From contig QQBE01000012.1 of the NCBI GenBank assembly GCA_011316235.1, forward strand, positions 62,001 to 126,000: DNA of 64,000 nucleotides, read 5' to 3'. The position numbers and the translations under genes are program-made. The notes beneath the pieces are model-generated. The model did not search any database, had not been told where the DNA came from, and saw nothing but the letters and a program-made list of their open reading frames with translations. Each line of letters begins with the position of its first letter. Positions within the stretch are counted from its first letter, which is position 1. Origin of the DNA: Mycothermus thermophilus (Eukaryota; Ascomycota; Sordariomycetes; Sordariales; Chaetomiaceae). Shown here one piece after another: positions 1 through 10,771 of the stretch.

Positions 1-47
1 CTAGGCATACACGACCCTGCAAGTTCTGTGGTGCTAACCTTCGACAG

Positions 48-687
48 TCGCATTTGGGACACGCTATCCGGTCAATGCCTGCGCACACTCGTTCATGAAG
101 ACAACCCTGCCGTAACAAACGTGTGTTTCAGTCCGAATGGTCGGTTTGTCCTTGCTTGGAGTCTTGACAGTTCAATTCGACTCTGGGACTACGTCTCGGG
201 TTCCGTCAAGAAGACCTATCAGGGGCACAACAACACGGGGTTTTCAATTGGCGGGTGTTTTGGGGTGCTTTCAGACATCGACGACGGCCTCGAGGATGAA
301 GAGGTCGGTGAGGATGGTGTCCGCCGACAAGCATTCGTCACGTCAGCGAGCGAGGATGGAAACATTGTCATGTGGGACGTGAAGAGCAAGGAGGTGCTGC
401 AGCGGATAAAGGGAGCACATAGCGGAGTATGTTTTTGGGTTGACGTCCACGGAAGCACCATGGTCAGCGCCGGTCAGGACATGCTGATCAAGGTCTATCG
501 ACACCGGCCCAGGCACATCGCTACGATCAAGCCCGAGTACGATGGTGCAGGCGAAGGGACGAGTGCCATGAATGGCCATGATGAAGGCTATCTTCCTGAT
601 GCTGCGGCGGCTGACGAGGAGCTGCAACGGTCGATTGGTGCCGAAGCGGAGTCCCCGATTCCGCAGGTCAAGGAGGAGCAGATGTGA
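48..687 (+). CDS. WD40 repeat protein, WDR5/Swd3-like (COMPASS subunit), 5'-truncated
   Basis: This is the C-terminal part of a WD40 propeller. The frame shows blades with IWDT, SGQCLRTLVHEDNP, FSPNGRFVLAWSLD, IRLWDYVSG, KKTYQGHNN and a later SEDGNIVMWDV, in the order seen in WDR5/Swd3, the WD40 subunit of the Set1 histone H3K4 methyltransferase complex. The window opens inside an intron: a branch-like gtgctaac at 30-37 and an acceptor cag ending at 47 precede the exon, so the exon starts at about 48 with the last base of a codon. Upstream exons are outside the window. An acidic insert (SDIDDGLEDEEVGEDG) splits two late blades, and a 45-50 residue acidic, low-complexity tail follows the last blade. 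Both are additions to the compact human WDR5. The gene is convergent with pcc1, with 225 bp between the stops. The family call is firm; assignment to COMPASS rather than another WDR5-like protein is inference. Confidence 0.82.
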
Positions 688-912
688 TGATGGGATGGGT
701 TGGTGAGGGGGAAGCCCACTGCTTCAGACCTTGAAATCCTTCCGTCAAGATACCCGCTGTCGACATCAGCAACTAATGCTTTTGGCCCTGAATCGAGGAC
801 AGCACTCGTGTGAGATCTCTGACCCTGTGTTCCCACAACCAGACCTGCTACCTCCTCCTATGGACTTGTGTGAACTCTTCGTGAACGGTAACGGCTGTTT
901 GATTCATGCGCT

Positions 913-1363
913 TCACCCGCTCCCGGCCTTTCCTTGTTGTGCTTGCAACACATCGACATCCAGCTGCTCTTGGACTTCTAGTACGAGCGCGACACTCTCG
1001 AGGAACGAGTTGACAGCAACGCGCAGCATGCGGTTCGTCGCAGCTTGGTACTCGACCCGGAGGACGGTGGGATCCACTGACCCCTCGGGCGTGGTAACGG
1101 AAAGGTCACGCTTGACCAAGGGCGAGAGCTCCTTGTCTACCCTCAATGCCTGCAGCGCCACCGACGCGAGGCGCGCATCGGGGAAAGGAATGTCGAGAGT
1201 ACTGGAGTGGGCAAAGAGAAGGAGGTAGTGATGTTAGCGGGGTAAGCTCAGTCTTTTCTGGCTTTTTCAGAATACAAGAACTGTGGCGGATATGGCTAGA
1301 GATATTTCATGGTGATGTGACATACAGGGCACAGGGAAACTCGACAGCCGAGTCTGTTGCCAT
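913..1363 (-). CDS. pcc1: EKC/KEOPS complex subunit Pcc1
   Basis: Pcc1 is the small dimerising subunit of the KEOPS/EKC complex, which makes the t6A modification of tRNA and affects telomeres and transcription. The gene has two exons on the minus strand. Exon 1 is 1363-1326 (ATG at 1363, reading MATDSAVEFPCA). The intron is 1325-1202 with donor GTATGT and acceptor ACTCCAG. Exon 2 is 1201-913. Joined, they give 108 residues. Across the junction the frame reads ALTLDIPFPDARLASVAL, then ALRVDKELSPLVKRDL, LRVEYQAATNRMLRVAVNSF and LESVALVLEVQEQLD, which follows the CTAG/Pcc1 family from end to end at normal length. The start is the only ATG that puts exon 1 in frame with the family motif. It is divergent from CDC14 (750 bp between starts). 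A model using exon 2 alone would lose the conserved first beta strand. Confidence 0.93.
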
Positions 1364-2113
1364 GGCTGCTGCGGCGCCAAGCGGTCTCTTAGGTGAATGC
1401 GAGGTCGGGGCCGTAGGTTGTGGTTGTGTTTGATGGATGATGCAAATGCCAGAGCAATGCGGGTGGTGGGGCAACGGTTTGCGAGCCGCAGCCGATAAGA
1501 TAAGCCACAGGGGAACCCAAGGGTTACGGGCGGACCCCTGGCAGAAAGCTGATCCATGTGGGTCTTCCGCCAGTGTTGCCATGGCGACCCAGTACCCTGC
1601 GCAAAATTCGCGGCGTTGATTGGATACAAGCCCTCGTCACTGGGGGTCGCTGGGAGTTGGGCCAAAACAACAACGAAGGCCAAAAACACTGGCCGCTCAG
1701 TCCGCTAAGCATCCCACCGTTTATTACAGCCCTCGAACCTCCGATCATCATCCGCATCCAATTCTCCCTTCCCAATCGCATCTGCGGTGTTGAGGATTCT
1801 TCAGATTCAGCATCGAGGCTGTTGCGACGAAGCGGCTATCTGTTGAGACTTGAGTGGCCATTTATTTACCTTCCTTCCTCTGCGACATCCACCGCCACTG
1901 CGCGTCTCGACCAGCGATCCCCCAGTCACACAACATCGACGAGGCTACGGCTCCTGCCTTCCGCCAACGTCCTCAATCATCTCGCCGAGGGTCCTCGCAT
2001 CAATCCGCGAGCATCTCCCGTATACCAGAGCCCGTCCTGACGGTGCATGCCCAGGACGCGCGCTCCAGTCCTTCCCTTCCCGACTTTCCAGAACTTTGTC
2101 GGGTTCCGAAAAA
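1364..2113. promoter_or_regulatory. Shared divergent promoter region of pcc1 and CDC14
   Basis: These 750 bp hold both 5' ends. No convincing ORF lies here. The last 350 bases before the CDC14 start are C/T-rich on the plus strand (for example around 1860-1920), which fits a fungal promoter or leader. I could not place a TATA box. Confidence 0.45.
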
Positions 2114-4246
2114 ATGGCTCCCTCTAGTCGCTACTCCAACAACCTCGGGCAGGTGATCGAGTACATCCCAGGTAAGAAACAACGGCTGCTCTCTGATTGT
2201 CGCTTCATCTTTACCTGAGCCAACCTCGTTGCTTTGGCTTCGGTCATTGTTTTTGGCTCGCCATCGTCAATGGGTCGCAAACAATTAGGACCTCAATGGC
2301 TCTTCCACACCAATTTATGCATCACAGCACTGACGATAATTACAGACCGGTTGTATCTTGCATCGTATGTCGAAGCTCCGGATGAGAATACCATCTTTCC
2401 CTACCCCGATCAGGCTCCGCGGTCGCCCAGCAAGAGGTCACGGGCCACACCGACACCGAGCCACAAGCGGCCCTACTACTTCACCATCGACGATACCCTC
2501 ATTTACAACGCCTTCCACCATGACTTTGGCCCCCTCCACATCGGTCATCTCTACCGCTTCGCGCTTCAGTTCCACGAGATCCTGGGCGCCAAGGAGAACA
2601 AGGATCGGCCGATCGTCTTCTGGAGCAGGGCGGATGCGCGGAGTATGTGATTTTCCAATGTTCCGAAACCTTCAACCAGTGTTTGCTAACATTTCCCAGG
2701 TCGCGCCAACGCTTCTTGCTTGCTCGCCTGCTACATGGTCTTGATCCAGTCCTGGCCTCCTCACCTTGCCCTGGCCCCCGTTGCTCAGGTTGATCCGCCC
2801 CTGATGCCGTTCCGCGACGCTGGTTATAGCCAGGCAGACTACGGTCTCACCGTGCAGGATGTTGTGTATGGTGTTTGGAAAGCCAAGGAGGAGGGTTGTT
2901 GCGTCCTTGAGACGTTCGACCTTGACGAGTACGAGCGCTTCGAGAGGGTCGAGCAAGGCGACTTCAACTGGATCACTCCCAACTTCCTCGCGTTCGCTTC
3001 GCCACAGAGCAACCCGTCGACTAGGACTCTTGAGGGGACTGAGGCCTGGAACGCCCTTCCCAAAACCGTGGCTGAAGTTGAAGCCCACCCGACCCTGTCG
3101 GAGCCCTTCAAGAATGTCCTGATCCACTTCAAGGAGAGGAATATCGGTCTGGTGGTTCGCCTGAACTCTGTCCTCTACGACGCTGGATACTTCGAGGCGC
3201 TTGGCATCCAGCACGTCGACATGATCTTCGATGACGGCACCTGCCCGCCGCTGTCAATGGTGCGCAAGTTCATCCGCATGGCTCACGAGATGATTACGGT
3301 CAAGAAGAAGGGGATTGCCGTGCACTGCAAGGCCGGCCTCGGTCGGACGGGGTGCTTGATTGGCGCCTATCTAATCTACCGTCACGGCTTCACTGCCAAC
3401 GAGGTCATCTCGTACATGCGGTTCATGCGTCCCGGTATGGTCGTCGGCCCTCAGCAACACTGGCTCCATCTGAACCAGGGCACGTTCCGCGAGTGGTGGG
3501 TTGAGGAGCGCATTGAGCGGAAGCTTCGCAAGGAGGCTGCTCTCGCCGCTGCAGCCGCCCAGGCCAATGGATCTCATCCCCCTTCGACCCCCATCCGCTC
3601 GATGCAGAAGTCGCACATTAGCCGGAGCGCAAGCAAGAACGGAACGTCGACGCCGCCTAACAGGAGCGCCCGGACACCACTCGGCGAGATCGAGGATTCG
3701 AGTCGCGACAACAATATCGGCGTGCAAGAGGAATACCTCCCTGCACCCACGCCCGGACAGCCGAGGAAGACGCGCCGTGGAGTCGACCACTACCACCGCA
3801 GCAGCAACGTGCCCACCGTCGAGGAGGAGTCAATGGGCAAGGATGCCGACGCTGAAGCTGCTCGCGCCCAGATCGAGTCGGACGAGGAATGGAACGCGCG
3901 GATGCGCGCCCGGGCATCTGCCTCCGCGTCGCCTGAACGCCGTGAGCGCTCCGTCAGCGCCTACCAGGCCCAGCCGCCCATCGACAACGACGCGACCAAC
4001 GACATCGAGAACATTGGTGTGTCAACTCCGCGGACGAAGTCGTACGAGAAGGTCCAGCGCGCCACGTCTGCCTCGGGCGTGCTCCCCAAGGTCCGCGGGT
4101 CGGGTGGCAGCTCATCAGCCAAGCGCCCCGTCGCCGCGGGCGGCGTGCGGGAGGCGGGCGTCCGCAAAACCAGCGGGCGCGTCGGCAGCATTGGCAGTGC
4201 CCCGCCGACGGCGGTCGCGGCGAGGAAGGTCAGCGGGGTGCATTAA
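2114..4246 (+). CDS. cdc14: Dual-specificity protein phosphatase Cdc14
   Basis: Cdc14 dephosphorylates CDK sites to drive mitotic exit, cytokinesis and septation, and is held in the nucleolus before anaphase. Three exons, 2114-2171, 2346-2642 and 2700-4246, encode 633 residues. Donors are GTAAGA and GTATGT; acceptors are TTACAG and TCCCAG. The first junction reads GQVIEYIPDRLYLASYVEA and the second SRADARSRANASCLLACYMV, both continuous with the family. The N-terminal DSPn domain includes YYFTIDDTLIYNAFHHDFGP. The catalytic DSPc domain carries the signature HCKAGLGRTGCLIGAYLIY (about 3322-3380) with the nucleophilic Cys and the Arg of CX5R, preceded by the acidic DDGTCPP loop and followed by RPGMVVGPQQHWL. 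The last 240 or so residues are low-complexity, basic and Ser/Pro-rich, as in other fungal Cdc14 proteins, with many SP/TP sites. Nothing is broken. BUB2, which acts upstream in the same network, lies 14 kb away. Confidence 0.96.
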
Positions 4247-7200
4247 GACTACGAAGCGCGGTCTTTGCATTCATTCCCTTTTCCTTCCAGTGCTGTTGAC
4301 GAGTTATGACGCTATGACCTTTGGGCCTTGAATCCTTTTTCCTTCTTTGGCGGTTCATGGGGCGCATTCATCCATTCCATGCATTCATCATGGGAACCGA
4401 GCGTTCATTATATCATATATATAATGCATGCATCATTTCTGGCAGGCCGGGTTTGTGTTTCTGTCTGTTTTCCTGCATACAACCATCAGGGCCAGAATTT
4501 CGTTCCCCATCTTGATTTTCAACTTGTCTGTTCATCCTCTGCTTCTTCCCCTTCCCTTCGTCCCATCTCTTCCCTCCTCGGCTTGGGGAGTTCGTCTCTC
4601 ATCATGGACTGAACCCCTTGGATCCGCCTCGACTCGCACCCCGAGCGGTGATGCGCAGTGCGGTGCGACGGATGGGTACGGAGGGGGGAGTAGGGGGAAC
4701 CGTTTGCTCAGCTCACTGGTTACGAGGGCGGAGGAGGAAGTGAGGGCGGATTGACACTGGTACCTGTTTTGGGAGGGGGTTGGGAGGGTTTGCCGGCGTA
4801 ACGGGTTTGTCGTGTTGCTTGTGGGTTTCTATCATGGGTTCTCTCTACATTTCCTGCTTCTGGGATGTGTGAATAGTTCGGTATGAAAGGGATTTCGCGG
4901 TTTGTCTCTCTCTGCGATGACAGATCCGGGCGAACTTTCTTGGGGTTGCGGTTCCATGGGGATTCGTCCTGTTGGTTTTTGAGAATACAGTGTAGCAATT
5001 GGGTTTAGCAATACAATCTGATGGGGATGGCGAAAACACGAAGATGCGAGAGCTCTTTGTGGTGTTGGATGTGACATGTGGGGGCTGTTTGCTGCATCAT
5101 GATGTGTGTGTTTGATGCCGTGTTGTGTTGTTGAGGGGAACCTCGGCGTGGGGAGGTTTCTATTCTTGTGGCCTGACGTCACTGTGAGGCTATGGGCCAA
5201 CACTGTTTAAGATCTGCCTTCTACCTGTCATCAGCCTCGTCAGCCGTCTTCTCAGACCGGCAAGCCACATGCTATTCTGGCTAGCATCTGAACGACCAGC
5301 TTCCCCGTCGGATGCAACAGTTCGAAGCATAAGTACCTAGAGTATATCCATCTCAACCGCGCGAAGTGACAACGTGAAGAGGCACAGCACCATTCTCATG
5401 TTTTCCACGCCAACTGCGTACGAAATACTACGTCAGTTTGTACATACCATCGCAAGCCGCGGGGCTTTGCAGCAACAATCTGTGGGTTCTGCGGCCCGAG
5501 CCTTTGGGCCTCAACTCTGTCCCAACTAACTACCTAACTACAGCCCATACTCCGGCCATCAAACAGCCTTCCCAAACAGGTTACGTATGGAGAGGAGGAG
5601 GCGGCGCGGCTGCGAGGCTGAGAGTACAGCTTGCTGACACATCCTGCGGCGTTGCGGCCGGTCAAATCTGTGGTGACGTGATGTGGTTTCACCAAATGCC
5701 CCTGGCAGGCTTGGTGCGTGTCCTACGTACTGTATGTATGTACTGTACATGCATACTTACTGTATAGCTAGGTGGTTGGAACTATGAGCGCCGCGAAGCT
5801 GCTCTGCTTGGTTACTGCTAGATAGGTCTGGAAATCCAGGATCACGGCGCCGCCGGGACCGCCGACAAGTTTTCTCTGCACGGTGTTGTCTGTGAACCGG
5901 CAAGGGCTGGAATCAATCCAAACTCGAAGGATGAGGAGAGTTTGGCTGTTGACCCATCTTCGAGGCCTCCTTCATGCAAGGCGTCTTGGGGAATCACAAC
6001 GAGTGAAAAGGGTTTGTTATGGGGAGGAGGTCTATGTGACTCGTGGTCATGATTGGCACCCTTCTCGATGACCTTCTCCCTGGGAGCTGCATCTCATCGG
6101 AAGGCGGTTGGCGGTTGATGGTGGGCATGCCGACCAAGGGAACCAGAGCTCGGCCGCCGAGGTGGAGGGTCGCTTTGGTTCCGGTCTGGCTCATCTTGCC
6201 GCGAACACTCGGTAAGGATTCCCTCGACTGCGGAACCGGATCAAGATTTCCATGTAACAGTTTCTCTCTCTTTGCGTTGTGTCGACGTCCTCACATCAAG
6301 TACGCCATTGAGTCACCGAAGTGAGGTACATGGGCATGTCGCCCTGCACTTCCACTCTGCAGTCGCCATGATATCTGCACGACGACAGATGCGGACGACG
6401 AACGGACTTGTCACTGCCACACTGATCGCCCGGTCTCCTGGAACCGTCTGGATATCTGATTACGGCAGCTGGCGACAGGATTGGCGACGCGAGTGGTAGC
6501 GGGATGAAGCAATGAACAAATAAGTTGGGATGAGCGGCCTCCTCTGCGGCCGAGTCAAACATGTCAATGGACGAACTTCGAGGACCCAAAAAAGGGGTTA
6601 GAGGTCTTAAAACAGGCCGCATATGCTCCTTATACCATCGATCCGGTCTGTAGTTGGAAATGGAGAAAGCTTCCGCAAGGCTCTCTGTCTCTTGCATGGC
6701 AAGGCGGATGTTTGTCAACGCCAAAGGTGAGCTCCAAGTTGAGAGTTGTCGAGTTTACTGGAGCGTTCACGAGAGGAAGCCCCAAAACGGCAGGGTTGTT
6801 GATGTTGCACGAGGATTCCAACCAACCAGAAGCACCCGGGCGGCGTGGCGGAGTGACGAGACCCACCGGGCCGTGTGCCCGGTGTGGGGGCCCAGGGCCA
6901 CGAGAATGGGCCTGGCTGTGGCCTGGAGAAGCCTTCTAAGCCGCATCTTGGCCAAGGCAACAACAGGCACAAACAGGCACGAAGAGGGATCCGGGAGAAC
7001 AACACCACCAACATCACCACTCCCTGACCCATCAAGTAGCACCCCGGCTTGCGAGCCGATTGACGCCAGTCCCGAACCGTTTTTTGCCTAGCTCGATGTT
7101 CCCCCGGATTTCCATCCGTCGGGCGGTCCAAGATGACTGATGGAAGGATCTGCCGTTTTCCAAATCAAACCCGAGTCCATGCGCCTTGACGCCGGCCATG

Positions 7201-8104
7201 ACAAATGCATCCCATGTTCCCGGGCCCTTCACCATCTGCTACGCTGCGCTTCGCAACGAGCAGGCAAAGCAGTCATGCCTAGCACTCGGTCCGTTTCCGG
7301 TTGTGATATGGAGCTAGTTAGCGTAGAATCAACAGCAACAGATCCTACGTCATGCCACAACACGACAATCGCTCCAAGGCGAACATTGGTACCTGGCCCG
7401 GGTACCAACGCAGCTCCAGGGTCACAACACGACTTGACCTACTCAGGGTGCCTTACTATGCCTCTCCTCCCTCTCAACTTATATCACCCCGTGATCCAAG
7501 GCCACCACTAGGTACCCAGCCTGAGGCTGCCTGGAACCATCCCGCCGCCCCCGGTCCCTTTTTTAGACGGCGCTGCATCTCAGTCCACATCAGACACGCA
7601 AGAAAAGGGGCACAGATCTGGCATGGCCACGGTCTTGTCCTCTGGAGCACGTCAACCCCATCCTCTTTTATTTCTCCAGTTGAACCACGTTTCCTGCTCT
7701 ACAGCATATCAGTCAAGTGACCGCTGACTCTGGTTTGTTTGACTCTACACTGCATGTCCCACTGCCCCCTTCCCACCAGCCAAGACCCCCGACAACCAAC
7801 AGGACACACTGTCCCTCATTACAGCCCGACTTCGCCCTGACTGTTGGCCCGCACGGGGCCAAAACGTTTTCTCATAGGTATATCTGGGGAAACCGAACTT
7901 GGTCATATCCCTCCAACCTTGATAAAGACCCCCGGCACGGTCAGCTGCACCGTCCTCAGTCCTGGGACCCCGAATTCATACTCCTTTTTTTGGCTGCCCT
8001 CCCTGTCCATTCCTATCAGGAACCCAATGTCCATCTCCCCAACGCTAGGGATGAGCCGGCTGTCTCTGGAGTGCACCTCGTCTCGACCCTCCGACAGGAC
8101 AACA
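4247..8104. other. Gene-poor stretch, no supported gene
   Basis: This 3.9 kb lies between CDC14 and the SWIM gene. All open frames are short, differ in strand, and show no family motif or plausible spliced chain. An AT-rich patch around 4410-4436 lies in the probable CDC14 3' region. The last 300-700 bases before 8105 are C-rich and probably promoter or leader of the SWIM gene. I saw no tRNA or repeat. Confidence 0.5.
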
Positions 8105-9703
8105 ATGTCGACTCGCCGCACCAGCCCCGCCGTCGGCCCTGAGTCTACCTCAAGGTCCGACCCTGACTCGTCAGAACCGAGCGACTGGGAGGTGGATGAT
8201 GACGATGATGAGGGAGAGGATACCGACGTCGTGGCCTCGCCAACAGGTCTCAGGTACAACGTCTCGCGGCTCACCCCGAGGACTCGACAAGTCGTCAAGG
8301 GCCTGTTCAGCCAACCATCCTCCAACGACCAACCCCAGATATCACTAGAACTGTGTGCGGTCCGGGAGGGCGAGGCGGATGGCGACGTCTTCTACGCGTT
8401 CCAGATGCACGAGATTGTGCCATGCTCTGTCCGGATCGGCTCGAGAGACAGTCCAAGATTTGCAACCCCGCGGTGTGAATGCCCGGATGCCAGGTATCGG
8501 CACCTACGGCCATGCAAGCACCTCATTTGGCTCTTTGACAAAATCTCGAAGCATGCCCTTGTCGATTACGACCCTGATGCTGAACTCACCCTGACCGAGT
8601 TCGGATATCCAGAGGAGCTCGGGGACCCATTCGATCGAATCTCCCAGATCCGCCTCGATGTCCTCGCCGACGACCTCCGCTGCGATACATCGGAACCCGA
8701 CAGCGACACCGTCTATCCCAGCCCGGCTCGCGTGAGGGAGGCACGCGAGATGGTGGCGGCCATGGCTGGCATCCAACCGCACGAGGTTGACGACTATCGA
8801 CGGGACCTCGAGACTTCGTCTTACGATCACAGGCTCCTAATTCGACGAGGCGACCTCGGCGCAACCTTGTTCTCGCTGCTTTTGGCCTCCCACTCTCTCG
8901 CCGAGTGGGTTCGGTCCGAGCTTAGACCCTCCGATCCAGCAGTCGACCCCTTCCGCAGCGTCCAGCACCGCGTGCTTCGCATCCTCGAGGAATTGAAGGC
9001 CTACAAGGACGCGGAACAAGATCCGTCGGCCGCCGATGCCTATCGCAGACGCGGCAAGCACGCCGAGGGTCCGCGCGACGAGGCCTGGGCGGCAACGCAG
9101 ATCCAACACTGCGTGCGGAGAATCCACAAGCTCGTCTCGCGCGGCTCCAGCCCCCTCTCGGAATGGGCACGATCATCCGCCGCCCGCGCCCTCGTCGTCA
9201 TCCTCAAGCTGGTCACCGACCACCGCGGCCTGTACCAGCGCTTGATCGGGGACCACGACACGGGCTTCGTCTCGTCCACCCTCGACATCCTCGCCGACCA
9301 AAGCCAGTACGTCGACGCCCTCGACGACATCATGGACAAGATTGGCGTCTACGGCGCGCCGCCCTCCTACGTGGCCAATATGCGCAGCCTCATCGCGCGC
9401 ATGCGCAGCCACAAGCCTGAGAAGCACGAGGAAGACCCGGTCTCGGCAACCCGGAGCGCGGCCACGACGACCGCGCGCAGTAACACGCCGCCGCTGCCGG
9501 AGGAGTTGGCCGTGCAGAGTCCGGTGTCTGCGCTCCAACCTTCTCTTGGGCTGGCGGCTTCTCCAGAGATGCCGCCACCGCCGGCTCCCGTGGGAAGAGG
9601 GGGTAGCCAACCACCGAGGACGACACGCAGCAGCAGAGGGGCGAAACGACCTAGTCAGCAAGACGCACCGCGGGATTCGAGGAAGAGGCCGCGCGGAGGC
9701 TGA
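8105..9703 (+). CDS. SWIM-type zinc-finger protein, function unknown
   Basis: This single-exon gene encodes 532 residues if read from the ATG at 8105 (MSTRRTSPAVG, good AACA context). An in-frame ATG at 8027 would add 26 residues and cannot be excluded; the open frame further upstream has no ATG. After an acidic low-complexity stretch (WEVDDDDDEGEDTD) and the segment YNVSRLTPRTRQVVKGLF comes a SWIM finger (CxCxnCxH) in CECPDARYRHLRPCKHLIWL at about 8476-8535. SWIM fingers bind DNA or protein partners and occur in Shu2/SWS1 recombination factors and in ubiquitin ligases. Nothing else here points to either. The middle is helical, with no RING. The C-terminal 100 residues are Pro/Ser-rich and end in a basic KRPRGG. 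It is convergent with the sulfate permease gene. The domain call is firm; the role is open. Confidence 0.8.
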   Translation: MSTRRTSPAVGPESTSRSDPDSSEPSDWEVDDDDDEGEDTDVVASPTGLRYNVSRLTPRTRQVVKGLFSQPSSNDQPQISLELCAVREGEADGDVFYAFQMHEIVPCSVRIGSRDSPRFATPRCECPDARYRHLRPCKHLIWLFDKISKHALVDYDPDAELTLTEFGYPEELGDPFDRISQIRLDVLADDLRCDTSEPDSDTVYPSPARVREAREMVAAMAGIQPHEVDDYRRDLETSSYDHRLLIRRGDLGATLFSLLLASHSLAEWVRSELRPSDPAVDPFRSVQHRVLRILEELKAYKDAEQDPSAADAYRRRGKHAEGPRDEAWAATQIQHCVRRIHKLVSRGSSPLSEWARSSAARALVVILKLVTDHRGLYQRLIGDHDTGFVSSTLDILADQSQYVDALDDIMDKIGVYGAPPSYVANMRSLIARMRSHKPEKHEEDPVSATRSAATTTARSNTPPLPEELAVQSPVSALQPSLGLAASPEMPPPPAPVGRGGSQPPRTTRSSRGAKRPSQQDAPRDSRKRPRGG

Positions 9704-10771
9704 CCTCCTTGGATGCTTTCTACATACATACCTACCCGACATACACACCCTCCTTACCTTCGATCCTCCAGACTCAAAGACGGAGCGGCTGGCCGCTCCG
9801 TCTTGTTCTTCTTTTCTTCCTTTTCATCAACGGCATTTCTTGGTCTCTACTTTTCCATTGTTGTGTCTATGTTCGAAACATATCCTTCTACCACGACCCC
9901 AGCTGCTTGATGCAGAGCTGGACCCATCGACTTTGATAATCTAGACGTTGTTCTGGTCGGGCCCTCTTCTGGCCTGGCCGGCGACACACAGGGCAGGCAC
10001 CTGGATCTTTTGGAAGCGGGAGTTTAGGATGGGGTTCGCAGTTTGAGCATGGATTTCTTACAAAGGATACGTATTGTCTGCATATTATTTCTTCACTAGC
10101 AAGCCAGTGAAGGTGTGAGCTCTCTCATTCATAGTGACATAGTTAAGTAGAAGGAATATACTTTGCATTCATCTGCAAATGCTCGACTTGGCATGTCCTA
10201 TCTTGAGCCAGAGACAACCTAACTCCCGCGATCCCACCAAGAACTTGACAGGAACCATATCACTGGATCGTTAGTCTATATCCATACTATGTACATCATC
10301 ACGCAAGCGATATGGACCAAGGTTTTGCTGCCTGGGAGCTGTGCTCTCACCCAGCCCCGAGGACTTTCAGGATTATCTTTCTACATGCTATGCTAGGCCA
10401 GAAGCAACGCCCCCAATGCATATGCAGCTCGTTTATGCGGCTCCCCATGCAGATATGCTCTCTATATCATACACTTCCGCCATACATGCATCCCATGAAG
10501 TCATGGCAACCACCGTCTCATGCATTATACCAAGATCCCATGATCCAGGTGTATACCCACCCAACCACCCTGAGACGGCCACTGGTCTCTCTATGCAAAA
10601 ATGCCTTGCCCGAGTCCCTAGGTATTATTATCCAAACCGTTCCTATGTTCCCGTCTTTTTTGTATTTCCAACCCATACCCATGATGCTCATGATGTCCCA
10701 TAAAGACAAAGTAGAAACACAACCAAAAAAACAAAAAGACAGCCACCGTCGCCGATGACGCTCTCTAGTGC
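9704..10771. other. Convergent 3' intergenic region
   Basis: This 1.07 kb lies between the SWIM gene stop and the sulfate permease stop. It contains AT-richer sequence and short frames only. It probably holds both 3' UTRs; no gene is supported. Confidence 0.5.

Noticed and set aside
7844..8026. N-terminal extension of the SWIM protein
   Set aside because: The open frame has no ATG before 8027, so the first 61 residues cannot be translated from a standard start.
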